Source of the DNA: Pseudomonadota bacterium
Lineage (GTDB): Bacteria; Pseudomonadota; Gammaproteobacteria; Steroidobacterales; Steroidobacteraceae
NCBI GenBank assembly: GCA_021805865.1
Contig: JAJZDX010000001.1
Coordinates: 213,588 to 277,587, forward strand
Direction: 5' to 3'
DNA: 64,000 nt
The position numbers and the translations under genes were made by a program. Shown here in pieces: positions 52,966-61,773 of this stretch; the stretch's first letter is position 1, and every line of letters starts with the position of its first letter. The notes below the pieces were generated by a model. The model saw only the letters and a program-made list of their open reading frames with translations. It did not search any database and was not told where the DNA came from.

Positions 52966-55073
52966 AGCGATTCCTCCGGTCTTCTGCGGCATGTGCGCTC
53001 GTCTGCGCCACGGCGATGAGCGCGGCGGACCTGCGCCCGGCTGCGGCCACGGGCTCCCCGCCCCCGTCCCCGGCCGTGCGCACCGCGCTCGGGCGCCTGT
53101 GGCTGGGCGCGGCCTGGTACCCGGAGCAATGGCCGCAGTCGCGCTGGCCGAAGGATTTGGCCTTGATGCAGGCCGCCGGTATCAACGTGGTGCGGGTCGG
53201 GGAGTTCGCCTGGAGCACGCTGGAGCCGCATCAGGGCGACTATCACTTCGGGTGGCTCGAGCGCGCGATCGCCGAGGCGGCCCGCCACCACATCCGCGTC
53301 GTGATCGGCACGCCGACCGACGCCCCGCCGGTATGGCTGACGAGCCGCTATCCGCAGGTGCTGCGCGTGCATGCCGACGGACGTACGGCGCAGCACGGCA
53401 ACCGCCGTCAGTTCTCCTACGCGAGTCCGCTCTACCGGAAATTCTGCCGCGACATCGTCACCCGCCTGGCCGAGCGTTTCGGCCACAACCCCGATGTCAT
53501 CGGCTGGCAGATCGACAACGAGTACACGAACGAGTCGTATGATGCCGGCGCGCGGCGGGAGTTCCATCGTTGGCTCCAGCGCCGCTTCGGCTCCCTCGCG
53601 GCGCTGAATCGGGACTGGACCACGGCGTACTGGAGCCAAACCTACACCGCCTGGAATCAGATCCCGCTCAATGACCGGCCGGGCAACCCGGGCCTGATGC
53701 TGGCACACCGCCAGTTCGTCACCGCCACCTGGCTCGGCTACGAGCGCAATCAGCTGCAGGCGCTGCGCGCGCACGTGGCGCCGTGGCAGTTCATCACCAC
53801 CAACATCGGAGGGCTCGGCTGGAGCGCCCACTGGAACCACTACACGATCACCCGTCCGCTCGATATCGCTGCATGGGATGACTATGTCGGCGAGGGTCAG
53901 TTGAGCTTCTACCGCAATGGCGCGATGAGCGATTTCGTGCGCGGCTGGAAGCGCCAGGACTATTGGGTGATGGAAGCGCAACCCGGCTTCGTCGACTGGG
54001 CGCCGATCAACAACTCTCTCGTCAAGGGCGCGGTCCGTGCCATGACCTGGGAGTCGGTCGGCCACGGAGCCGATGCGGTGCTCTTCTGGCAGTGGCGCGC
54101 CGCCCTCGGCGGCCAGGAGCAGTACCACGGCACGCTGGTGGGACCGGACGGCAAGCCCGAGCCGCTGTACACGGAGGTCCGACGTATCGGACGGGAGTTC
54201 AAACGGGCGTCCGCCGTCATCGCCGGCACGAGTCCGCGCTCCCAGGTGGCGCTGCTCGTATCGTATGACAGCCGCTGGGCCATCGATTTCCAGCGCCAGA
54301 CTCGCCGCTATCATCAGCTCGGCGTGCTTCTCGATTACTACCGCCCGCTCGAGAACCTGACTCATTCGGTCGACATCGTATCGGCGCGCGCGCCGCTGCG
54401 TCGATACAAGATCGTGTTCGCGCCGAGCCTGAACGTGATCTCCCGGTCGCTGGCTCGCCATCTGCGCGCATATGTGCTCGGGGGCGGCGTGCTCGTGCTC
54501 GGCCCGCGCAGCGGCATGAAGGATCAGTACAACCGTCTCAACGTCGAGGATCAACCCGGCCCTCTGGTGCCGGCTCTCGGCGGGCGGGTGCAGCAGTATT
54601 ACGCGCTCGACGCGCCGGTCGCGCTCGAGGGCGCGGTCGGCCGCGGCACCGGCCGGATCTGGGCCGAGGCGCTCACGAGGCTCGCGCCGGCGACGCGGGT
54701 CCTGCTGCGCTACGGAGCGGGCAATGCGTGGCTCACGGGGGAGCCGGCGGCGATCGAGCGCCGCTGCGGCCGCGGCGCCATCATTTATCTGGGCACCATT
54801 CTCAACCGGCGATTGATGCACGCTTTCGTCGCCAGACGCCTGGCGGCGGCGGGCGTGCGCTCACCGTTCGGCGTGCTGCCCCGCGGCATCGAGCTGATGC
54901 GGCGCATCGGCTCGGGACGCGAAGTGGTGATCGTCATCAACCATGGCAGCACCACCCGTACGGTGCGGCTGCCGTACGTCATGCATGACGTGCTGCATCC
55001 CGGGCGCCCCGTGCGAACGCTGAATCTGCGAGCTCAGGGCGTCGCGGTCCTGGAGCACGCGGTTCAGCGCTGA
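52962..55073 (+). CDS. Exported GH42 beta-galactosidase, copy 2
   Basis: Paralogue of the preceding gene, also 703 residues, starting at a GTG that overlaps its stop (GTGA). It has a signal peptide (KRFLRSSAACALVCATAMSA). The barrel opens GAAWYPEQWPQSRWPKDL. Acid/base Glu187 (QIDNEYT) and nucleophile Glu338 (WVMEAQP) are present. The two proteins align over their full length with long identical stretches, so they arose by tandem duplication. Differences around the acid/base (EMGPPSF against EYTNESY) suggest different substrate preference. Confidence 0.91.
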   Translation: MKRFLRSSAACALVCATAMSAADLRPAAATGSPPPSPAVRTALGRLWLGAAWYPEQWPQSRWPKDLALMQAAGINVVRVGEFAWSTLEPHQGDYHFGWLERAIAEAARHHIRVVIGTPTDAPPVWLTSRYPQVLRVHADGRTAQHGNRRQFSYASPLYRKFCRDIVTRLAERFGHNPDVIGWQIDNEYTNESYDAGARREFHRWLQRRFGSLAALNRDWTTAYWSQTYTAWNQIPLNDRPGNPGLMLAHRQFVTATWLGYERNQLQALRAHVAPWQFITTNIGGLGWSAHWNHYTITRPLDIAAWDDYVGEGQLSFYRNGAMSDFVRGWKRQDYWVMEAQPGFVDWAPINNSLVKGAVRAMTWESVGHGADAVLFWQWRAALGGQEQYHGTLVGPDGKPEPLYTEVRRIGREFKRASAVIAGTSPRSQVALLVSYDSRWAIDFQRQTRRYHQLGVLLDYYRPLENLTHSVDIVSARAPLRRYKIVFAPSLNVISRSLARHLRAYVLGGGVLVLGPRSGMKDQYNRLNVEDQPGPLVPALGGRVQQYYALDAPVALEGAVGRGTGRIWAEALTRLAPATRVLLRYGAGNAWLTGEPAAIERRCGRGAIIYLGTILNRRLMHAFVARRLAAAGVRSPFGVLPRGIELMRRIGSGREVVIVINHGSTTRTVRLPYVMHDVLHPGRPVRTLNLRAQGVAVLEHAVQR

Positions 55074-55113
55074 GCCCCCCCCTCAATCGCCTCTACCATC
55101 GGACGAGTTCGAC

Positions 55114-56820
55114 ATGTCGTACAGCCCCTTTTTGCATCGCGAGCGTACCGGTCACCCTACGGCCCGGACGCTCGGCTGGTCGCTGCTGGCCGGATGCGGC
55201 TTGATGCTCGGCGCGCATTCGCCCGTCGCAGCGGCCGCGAGCGCTCCCGCCGCGCAAGTGCGCAGCGTGCACACGTTCCCGCCCTTGTGGGACGAGCCGA
55301 AGAACTACGAGCAATTGCTGCATCACCAGATGCACAAGGTCGCCGCCGGGGCGCGCCGTGGGCCGTTCAAGCCGAAGTGGCGCTCGCTCGAGGCGTATCA
55401 GGTGCCCCGTTGGTTCCGCAACGCCAAGTTCGGCATCTTCATCCACTGGGGCGTGTTCTCGGTGCCGGCGTTCCAGAACGAATGGTACTCGCGCAACATG
55501 TACGTGAAGGACTCGCTGGCCTACGACTACCAGCGTGCGCTCTACGGCCCGCAATCGAAGTTCGGCTACAAGAACTTCATTTCGAAGTTCACCATGGCAA
55601 AGTTCGATCCCAAGGCCTGGGCCGCGTTGTTCAAGCGCGCCGGCGCACGCTATGTCGTCCCGGTCGCGGAGCATTGCGACGGGTTTGCGGAGTACAACTC
55701 GAAATTCACGCTGTGGGACGCTGCGCGCATGGGACCGAAGCAGGACCTGGTCGGGGAGCTCGAGAAGGCCGTGCATGCCGACGGCATGCGCTTTGGCGTC
55801 TCCTCGCACAGAGCCGAGCACTGGTGGTGGTATCACCCGGGGACGAGGTACGACTCGGACGTGAACGATCCACGGTACGCGGGCCTCTACGGTCCCGCCG
55901 AGCCGATGAACTTGCCCGGCGTGCACGGCCACGGCGAGCCGAACCCGGGCCAGCTGCAGGACTGGCTGCCACCTTCCAAGGCATTCCTCGAGGACTGGCT
56001 GGCGCGCAGCACGGAGCTGGTGGATGAGTATCACCCGGACCTGATCTACTTCGACTGGTGGATCAATCAGCCCGCCTTCGCGCCCTACTTGAAGAAGATG
56101 GCGGCGTACTATTACAACGTGGCCGTCGACCGCCACCAGGGCGTGGTGCTGACGTACAAGATGCATGCCTTCCCGCGGGGCGCTGCGGTGCTCGACATCG
56201 AGCGCGGCAAGCTCAATGCGCTCAGCCTGCGCCCCTGGCAGACCGACACGTCGGTGAGCCTGGATTCCTGGGGTTACGTGCGCCACGATCACTACCGTAC
56301 CGCACGCTCGCTGCTCACCGACCTGATCGACATCGTGAGCAAGAATGGCAACATGCTGCTGAACATCGGACCGCGTGCGAACGGCACGATCCCGTCGAAG
56401 GTGCGCCGTATCCTGCTGCGGATGGGAGCATGGCTCGCGGTCAACGGACAGGCCATTTACGGCACACGTCCGTGGGTGCTCTACGGCGAGGGCCCGACCC
56501 TGTCGCCCACCGGATCGCTGACGGACTTCGGACAGCCCTACACCCCGGAGGACATTCGCTTTACCCACAGGCACGGCGTGCTCTACGCGCTCGGCCTGGC
56601 GCGGCCGAGCAACGGCAAGGTGCTGATCCATGTGCTGTACGCGCGTACGCCCTATCTGCCGGGCCCGATCACGCACGTGAGCCTGCTCGGGGACACCGGG
56701 CCGATTCGCTGGACGCAGACGCCTGACGGCCTCGCCGTGCAGTTGCCGGCTTCCCACAGCAAAATGCCGTATGCGCTCGCGATCCTCACCCGCCCGGCCC
56801 CCGGGCATTCCGTGCATTGA
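55114..56820 (+). CDS. Exported GH29 alpha-L-fucosidase
   Basis: Removes alpha-L-fucose. The 568-residue precursor has a signal peptide (LGWSLLAGCGLMLGAHSPVAAAA). The barrel shows WFRNAKFGIFIHWGVFSVPAF, then VVPVAEHCDGFAEYNS. The nucleophile is Asp314 in PDLIYFDWW, followed by NGNMLLNIGPRANG. It lies 40 bases after the GH42 pair and 10 before the rhamnose dehydrogenase, in one plus-strand run. No L-fucose dehydrogenase is recognised in the window, so released fucose may be handled by the rhamnose enzymes or left unused. Confidence 0.93.
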   Translation: MSYSPFLHRERTGHPTARTLGWSLLAGCGLMLGAHSPVAAAASAPAAQVRSVHTFPPLWDEPKNYEQLLHHQMHKVAAGARRGPFKPKWRSLEAYQVPRWFRNAKFGIFIHWGVFSVPAFQNEWYSRNMYVKDSLAYDYQRALYGPQSKFGYKNFISKFTMAKFDPKAWAALFKRAGARYVVPVAEHCDGFAEYNSKFTLWDAARMGPKQDLVGELEKAVHADGMRFGVSSHRAEHWWWYHPGTRYDSDVNDPRYAGLYGPAEPMNLPGVHGHGEPNPGQLQDWLPPSKAFLEDWLARSTELVDEYHPDLIYFDWWINQPAFAPYLKKMAAYYYNVAVDRHQGVVLTYKMHAFPRGAAVLDIERGKLNALSLRPWQTDTSVSLDSWGYVRHDHYRTARSLLTDLIDIVSKNGNMLLNIGPRANGTIPSKVRRILLRMGAWLAVNGQAIYGTRPWVLYGEGPTLSPTGSLTDFGQPYTPEDIRFTHRHGVLYALGLARPSNGKVLIHVLYARTPYLPGPITHVSLLGDTGPIRWTQTPDGLAVQLPASHSKMPYALAILTRPAPGHSVH

Positions 56821-56830
56821 GGTGCGCTCC

Positions 56831-57592
56831 ATGCTGCTCGAAGGCAAGAACGTCCTGATCACCGGCGCCTCGCGCGGCATCGGCCGCGCCACGGCCATCG
56901 AGTGCGCACGCCACGGCGCGGATGTCGCGCTCAACTGGTTCAAGGACCGGGAGGGGATCGATGAAACGCTCGGTGAGCTCACTCGGCTGGGGCGGCGCGC
57001 CATCGAGGTGGAAGGCGACGTGGCGCGGCCGGAGTCCGCGGAGCGCTTCGTCTCGGCGGCGGCCGCGGCGCTCGGCGGCGTGGACGTGTTCGTGAGCAAT
57101 GCCGGCATCTGCCCGTTTCACGCCTTTCTGGATACTCCTGCCGAGGTCTTCGAGCGCACCATGGCGGTGAACCTGCACGGGGCCTACTACATGACCCAGG
57201 CGGCCGCGCGGCAGATGAAGCGTCAGGGCACCGGCGGCGCGCTCATCGCCATCAGCTCGATCAGTGCGCTGGTCGGCGGGGGGATGCAGGCGCACTACAC
57301 CCCGACGAAGGCCGGCGTGCACTCGCTGATGCAGTCGTGCGCGATCGCGCTCGGGCCATACGGCATCCGCTGCAATTCGGTCATGCCGGGCACCATCGCC
57401 ACGGATATCAACAAGGAGGATCTGGCCGATCCGGTGAAGCGCGCATACCTGGAGCGGCGCATCCCGCTCGGCCGGCTGGGCGAGCCCGGGGACGTGGCCG
57501 GCTGCGTGGTCTTCCTGGCCTCCGACCTCGCGCGCTACGTGACGGGAGCGTCGGTGCTCGTCGATGGAGGGCTGTTCGTCAACCTGCAGTAA
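56831..57592 (+). CDS. L-rhamnose 1-dehydrogenase (SDR)
   Basis: First step of the non-phosphorylating rhamnose pathway: oxidises L-rhamnose to L-rhamnono-1,4-lactone. The 253-residue protein starts MLLEGKNVLITGASRGIGRA. It has NAGICPFHAFLDTP near residue 92, catalytic SISALVGGGMQ and HYTPTKAGVHSLMQSCAIALGPYGIRCN, and ends ASVLVDGGLFVNLQ. These stretches match the known bacterial RhaDH type closely. It lies 12.7 kb from the rest of the pathway (39-44 kb), in a run with GH42 and GH29 genes. A GAGG Shine-Dalgarno precedes the ATG. Confidence 0.9.
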   Translation: MLLEGKNVLITGASRGIGRATAIECARHGADVALNWFKDREGIDETLGELTRLGRRAIEVEGDVARPESAERFVSAAAAALGGVDVFVSNAGICPFHAFLDTPAEVFERTMAVNLHGAYYMTQAAARQMKRQGTGGALIAISSISALVGGGMQAHYTPTKAGVHSLMQSCAIALGPYGIRCNSVMPGTIATDINKEDLADPVKRAYLERRIPLGRLGEPGDVAGCVVFLASDLARYVTGASVLVDGGLFVNLQ

Positions 57593-57613
57593 AGGGCACC
57601 CCCGGGACAGGAA

Positions 57614-57647
57614 GCGAGGCGCCGGCCATCCTGGCCCGGCGCCTCGC
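57614..57647. terminator. Strong hairpin between convergent genes
   Basis: GCGAGGCGCCGG and CCGGCGCCTCGC form a perfect 12-bp stem around a 10-base loop. It lies between the rhamnose dehydrogenase and beta-propeller hydrolase genes, which converge here. There is no U-tract, so it would act as an atypical bidirectional terminator or as mRNA 3'-end protection. Confidence 0.6.
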
Positions 57648-57706
57648 AGGGGGGGCCGTGCCGCGGCGCGCTGGTCCTGCCCGGCGGCGGGACTGCGGCG
57701 CTCGGC

Positions 57707-58846
57707 TCACCAGGGCCGCGAGCGCGCCACGGAGATGGCGCGGTCGTCGTGCGGCCATTTTCCGCTCACGCAGCAATAGAACTGGTACAGCGTGTCATCC
57801 GCGTAGAGGATCGACGGCTTGTGCGCGAAGTCGTTGTCGATCGATCCGGGCGGCCCCACGTTGAGCATGATCTGCGGCACCTTGGTCAGGTGATAGGGAC
57901 TGGTTCCCAGCGCCAGCAGATCCCTCGCGTGGCCGTCGTTCGCAAAGCCGTAGTAATACACGCCCCACCACGGCCCCCAGCGGACCACGCACGGATCGCT
58001 GGCAAAGCGCGCATCCCAAGCCGCGGGGCCGCCGTGGCGCAGGACGGGGTTGCCGGGATAGCGCGTCCAGGTCTTCAGGTCCGGCGAGGTGGCGATGCCG
58101 ATCTGCTCATGCCAGTCGGTGGCGTGGTTGGTCTTGGCGTTGTAGAAGAGGTAATAGAGATCGTCGTTCTTGATCAGATACGCCTTGTAGAGCCCGCCGG
58201 CCTCCCAGGGCAGGTCCGGATCGGGCGTCAGGATCGGCTCGCTGATCTCCCAGTGATACAGGTCCGGGCTGAACGCAAGCCCGATCACGCCCGGCCCCTG
58301 CTCATACCCCGGGTGCGGGCAGGCGAACCAGGTGGCGACGTAGCGGCCGTCGACCTTGATGAGCGAGCCTCTCGAGTGCAGCCCGTCCTCGCGCAGGATC
58401 GACATCAGGGCGATGTTGTAGCGGATGGCGGGATTGCCGGGGTCGCGACGGAGGATCAGTCCGGCCCGCCGCCAGTGCTCGAGATCGTCGGATTCGGCGA
58501 GCCCGGTCTGGTAGCCGATGCCGTCGAATCCGACGTAGGTCATGTAGTAGCGGCCGCAGCTCTCGAACACGAACGGACAGTCGACCTTGAGCCGGTCGAA
58601 GCTGCCCGGCACGCCGGAGCGGGTGAGGATCCGGCGCCCGAGCTTGTACGGCGTGCGAAACGGCGCGATGCTCGGCAGCTGCACCGGTCCACCGCCGGGC
58701 GGCGGGCGAGCGGACATCCTGTCCGGACCGGAAGCCCTGCCGCGTGCGAGGACCGCGGGCAGGGCGGCCCGCGAATCCCGCATCCATCCCGCGCCGGTGG
58801 CCGCCAACAGCCCCGTGAGCAGTGCCCGTCTATGCTGGTCGACCAT
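57707..58846 (-). CDS. Exported five-bladed beta-propeller glycoside hydrolase (GH43-like)
   Basis: A 379-residue protein with a Tat-like signal (QHRRALLTGLLAATGAG) and propeller-blade motifs: DCPFVFESCGRYYMTYVGFDG, GLAFSPDLYHWE, LYKAYLIKNDDLYYLFYNAK, SDPCVVRWGPWWGVYYYG and KPSILYADDTLYQFY. The fold is that of clan F/J-like families (GH43, GH32, GH117, GH130). Aspartates in DCPF and SDPC and a glutamate in the middle would be the usual catalytic set, but family and substrate cannot be settled by eye. It follows the TonB receptor gene after 18 bases, so the two probably form one operon. Confidence 0.75.
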   Translation of the reverse strand: MVDQHRRALLTGLLAATGAGWMRDSRAALPAVLARGRASGPDRMSARPPPGGGPVQLPSIAPFRTPYKLGRRILTRSGVPGSFDRLKVDCPFVFESCGRYYMTYVGFDGIGYQTGLAESDDLEHWRRAGLILRRDPGNPAIRYNIALMSILREDGLHSRGSLIKVDGRYVATWFACPHPGYEQGPGVIGLAFSPDLYHWEISEPILTPDPDLPWEAGGLYKAYLIKNDDLYYLFYNAKTNHATDWHEQIGIATSPDLKTWTRYPGNPVLRHGGPAAWDARFASDPCVVRWGPWWGVYYYGFANDGHARDLLALGTSPYHLTKVPQIMLNVGPPGSIDNDFAHKPSILYADDTLYQFYCCVSGKWPHDDRAISVARSRPW

Positions 58847-58864
58847 GGCTTGCTTCCCCAGACA

Positions 58865-61561
58865 TCAGAACTTGACGTTCACCCCGACCATGACCATGCG
58901 GTCGTCTATGGTCGCGCCCTGCGGCAGCGTCGGCACGCCATAGTAGAACGTCTGCTGAGTGCCCAGCAGGTTCGAGCCGTTGGCATACACCTGCACGTGG
59001 TGGTTGATGTTGTACTGGAGCGAGGCGTCCAGCCAGCCGAAGCTCGCGGTGTAGATCGGGTTCACCGCCAGTTGCGCCGTCGCGCCGGTGTACAGCGAAG
59101 TGTAGAACGCGCTGCGCCAGTTGTACGCGACACGGAACGACCACGGTCCCTTCTCGTAGATGCCGATCAGGTTGTAGCTGTTCTTCGACAGGCCCGGCAG
59201 AGTGGTGGTCTGGCCGACCACCGCGGTGGGCGCCGCCGCCTCGATGTACGTGTAGTTCGCTTCCATTCCGAGGCCGCTCAGCCAGCCCGGCAGATTGCGG
59301 AAGAACTGCTGATACTCGAATTCCGCGCCCTTGATCGTGGCGCCGCCGCCATCCACCGCGCCGGTCAGGTTGTACTTCACGCCGTCGATCGTGAAGGCGT
59401 CCTGCTGGGTCTCGGAGAGCCAGAAATTGCTCAGGCGCTTGTAGAAGAAGTCGCCGCTGACGACCGCCCCGCGCGCGAAGTAATAGGACAGCGAGCTGTC
59501 GAATTGGGTCGCGGTCATGGGCTTCAGGTACGGATTGCCGCCGCTCGCCGCGCCCTGCGCGGGCAGGAGGGAGATCGACGGGCTCATCTGGCTGAAGTCC
59601 GGATAGGCGATCGTCTTGTTGGCGGCGAGACGCAGCTGCAGATCATGGGTCAGCTTGAACATCAGGTTCAGGCTCGGCAGGGGATCGGTCTCACCCGTGG
59701 AGAAATTCGCGGGCGACAGCAGCCCGCCGGTCTGCAGGTGGCCGTTCAGAAAGTCCTCGTGCCGCACGACGCGCACGCCGATATTGCCGGACATCGGGAT
59801 GCCGATGTTGTAGGCGAAGTTCAACTGCACGAACCCGGCGTAGGTGCGCTCGTCGATGTGGTAATCCGAGGCGCCGGTGTCGACCGGCGCCGGCACTCCG
59901 AAGGCCTGGTAGACCGAGGCGGGGGCGTAGTGCAGCAGGTTCGGATTGTACACCGCGTACGGCGGATCGATCGGCGTCGGGGAGACGGCGGAGAAGAACG
60001 GGCTCAGCGGCACATGGCTGAACCACGGCGCATTGGTCTGGATCTGCGCTGAGTCGATCGCCCCGAACGTGGACCATTGATGGAAGGCGTCCGCGCGGTT
60101 GGCCCAGCGGACACCGCCCTCGACCGAGGTGAGCGGGCCGCGCGGCAGCACGTAGGTCACGTTGAGCGCCGCGGCCGTTTCGCCGCCGCGGAAGTGCTGC
60201 TCGGTGTCGTACAGGTAGCTGTGATAGTTGCTGGGCGTGCTGTCGTTGAAGCTCGCGACGTTGGTCAGGTCAGCTCCCGGAACGATCGACTGCGTGACGC
60301 CGCCGATCGAGTTGATCTGGGTCAGCGAGGGCACGGTGGTACCGATGTCGACCGCCGGGTTGTTCAGGCGCTCGGTGGCCTTCGTGTAGTTGATGTCGCC
60401 CGTCACGATCCACGGAATGGGAGTCCATTTCGCGTGCAGGTGGAACTGGCGGTTGACGTCCTCGACGGTGCGCCAGGCGCCGACGGAGCTTACGAGCGCG
60501 TTTTTGATGGTGAAGGCGCGCGCGTCGTTCGTGCCGGGGAACAGGGAAACGGATCCCGGCACGAGGCTGCCGCCGCCCTGCTGGGTAAAGAAGGAATACT
60601 GGTTCTGCGCCCAGACGAAATCCTCGCTGGAGGCTTCGGCGTAGGTCTGCAGGTCATGCAGGGGCTGCCATTGCAGCACGGCGTCGACGCCGATGCGGCG
60701 GCGGTTGCCGACGAACATCGTGTTGTAGACGCCATTGGTGTAATCGATGGTCTTGCCGGGCACGACCGTGGAATTGGTGCCGATCGCGCTGTCGGTGATG
60801 CCGTCTTCCCGATAGGCGCGGTCGTGGTAGGACAGATCGAGCAGTGCGCCGACCTTGCCGATGCCGGTGTGCCAGATGTCGCTCGCCAGCACGTTGGCGT
60901 TCGGCTTGGCCGTGCCGATCATGCTGCCGTAGGTCTCCCCGGCGCTCACATCGAGCTCGGGCCCGGCGAAGTCGAACGGCTTGTGGGTGATCAGATTGAC
61001 CGTGCCGGCGAGTCCGCCGGCGATCAGGCTCGCCATCGGGTCCTTGTAGACGTCGATGCCGGCCAGCAGCGCCGAGGGAATGTCCTGCAGGTTCAGCACG
61101 CGGCTGCCGGTGGCGCTGAACACCTCGTCGCCGTTCAGGGTGGTCTCCGCGTAGGGCAGGCCGCGGATTTCGTAGCCGCTGTTCACGGAGGAGCCGCCGA
61201 TGGCGATCGTACCACCGCCTTCCCCGAGCTGGCGGCTGATCTGGATGCCCGGGATGCGCTGCAGCGCATCGATGGCGGTGACGTCGGGGAGCTTGCCGAT
61301 GTCCGAGGCGACAATGGCGTCTTCGATGGTGTTGGAGAAGCGCTGGATGTTGAGGGCGCTCTCCATGCTGGCGCGGATGCCGGTCACCACGATCTCCTGC
61401 AGTACCGCGGGTTTCGCCGCCTTGCCCGGATCCTGTCGAGTCCCCATGGTCGGGTTGGCGGACGATGCGGTCCGGGGTCCGGGAGTTTTGGCCCAGGCGG
61501 GTACGGCGCCGGCCATTGCCAGAGCGACGGCGCCGGACACGAGCCTTGACGAGAGCTTCAT
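58865..61561 (-). CDS. TonB-dependent outer-membrane receptor
   Basis: Outer-membrane active-transport channel of 898 residues. Signal peptide MKLSSRLVSGAVALAMAGAVPAWA; TonB-box-like EIVVTGIRASMESAL near residue 55; plug domain with DVTAIDALQRIPGIQISR and TLNGDEVF; then a 22-strand-type barrel ending in VMVGVNVKF. The plug type is the one common in Xanthomonadales/Alteromonadales carbohydrate receptors. It is divergent from a GH78 gene across 212 bases containing a clear palindromic operator, and upstream of a propeller hydrolase. A rhamnose-containing oligosaccharide is the likely cargo. Confidence 0.93.
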   Translation of the reverse strand: MKLSSRLVSGAVALAMAGAVPAWAKTPGPRTASSANPTMGTRQDPGKAAKPAVLQEIVVTGIRASMESALNIQRFSNTIEDAIVASDIGKLPDVTAIDALQRIPGIQISRQLGEGGGTIAIGGSSVNSGYEIRGLPYAETTLNGDEVFSATGSRVLNLQDIPSALLAGIDVYKDPMASLIAGGLAGTVNLITHKPFDFAGPELDVSAGETYGSMIGTAKPNANVLASDIWHTGIGKVGALLDLSYHDRAYREDGITDSAIGTNSTVVPGKTIDYTNGVYNTMFVGNRRRIGVDAVLQWQPLHDLQTYAEASSEDFVWAQNQYSFFTQQGGGSLVPGSVSLFPGTNDARAFTIKNALVSSVGAWRTVEDVNRQFHLHAKWTPIPWIVTGDINYTKATERLNNPAVDIGTTVPSLTQINSIGGVTQSIVPGADLTNVASFNDSTPSNYHSYLYDTEQHFRGGETAAALNVTYVLPRGPLTSVEGGVRWANRADAFHQWSTFGAIDSAQIQTNAPWFSHVPLSPFFSAVSPTPIDPPYAVYNPNLLHYAPASVYQAFGVPAPVDTGASDYHIDERTYAGFVQLNFAYNIGIPMSGNIGVRVVRHEDFLNGHLQTGGLLSPANFSTGETDPLPSLNLMFKLTHDLQLRLAANKTIAYPDFSQMSPSISLLPAQGAASGGNPYLKPMTATQFDSSLSYYFARGAVVSGDFFYKRLSNFWLSETQQDAFTIDGVKYNLTGAVDGGGATIKGAEFEYQQFFRNLPGWLSGLGMEANYTYIEAAAPTAVVGQTTTLPGLSKNSYNLIGIYEKGPWSFRVAYNWRSAFYTSLYTGATAQLAVNPIYTASFGWLDASLQYNINHHVQVYANGSNLLGTQQTFYYGVPTLPQGATIDDRMVMVGVNVKF

Positions 61562-61710
61562 GGTCTATTCCCCCTCGATTCGTTGCTGCAAAGGTGTTGC
61601 GAAAACTCCAAAGCCACCGCGCTTCGCGGCAGCTCGCCCGCGGGATCGTTTACAGGCGGACGATATCTTTGTATATAAATACCATTGCCGGCCGGCTCGA
61701 TGCAAGAGGA

Positions 61711-61739
61711 ATCTCATTATATGAGATGCAAGCTCATAT
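61711..61739. promoter_or_regulatory. Palindromic operator with a third half-site, between TonB receptor and GH78 genes
   Basis: ATCTCAT-TAT-ATGAGAT (61711-61727) is a perfect 17-base palindrome. The second arm also pairs with a further CTCATAT at 61733-61739, giving CTCAT-N3-ATGAG-N7-CTCAT. It lies in an AT-rich part of the 212-base divergent promoter region; TATATAAATA at about 61672 may include a -10 box. The first 13 bases resemble the sites at 44230 and 50764. Confidence 0.65.
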
Positions 61740-61773
61740 CTTTGAACGCCGCGACTTGTAGGGATCGCGCCAC

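Noticed and set aside
57749-60052. 767-codon open frame antisense to the propeller hydrolase and TonB receptor genes
   Set aside because: Spans two real genes and the gap between them; no motif.
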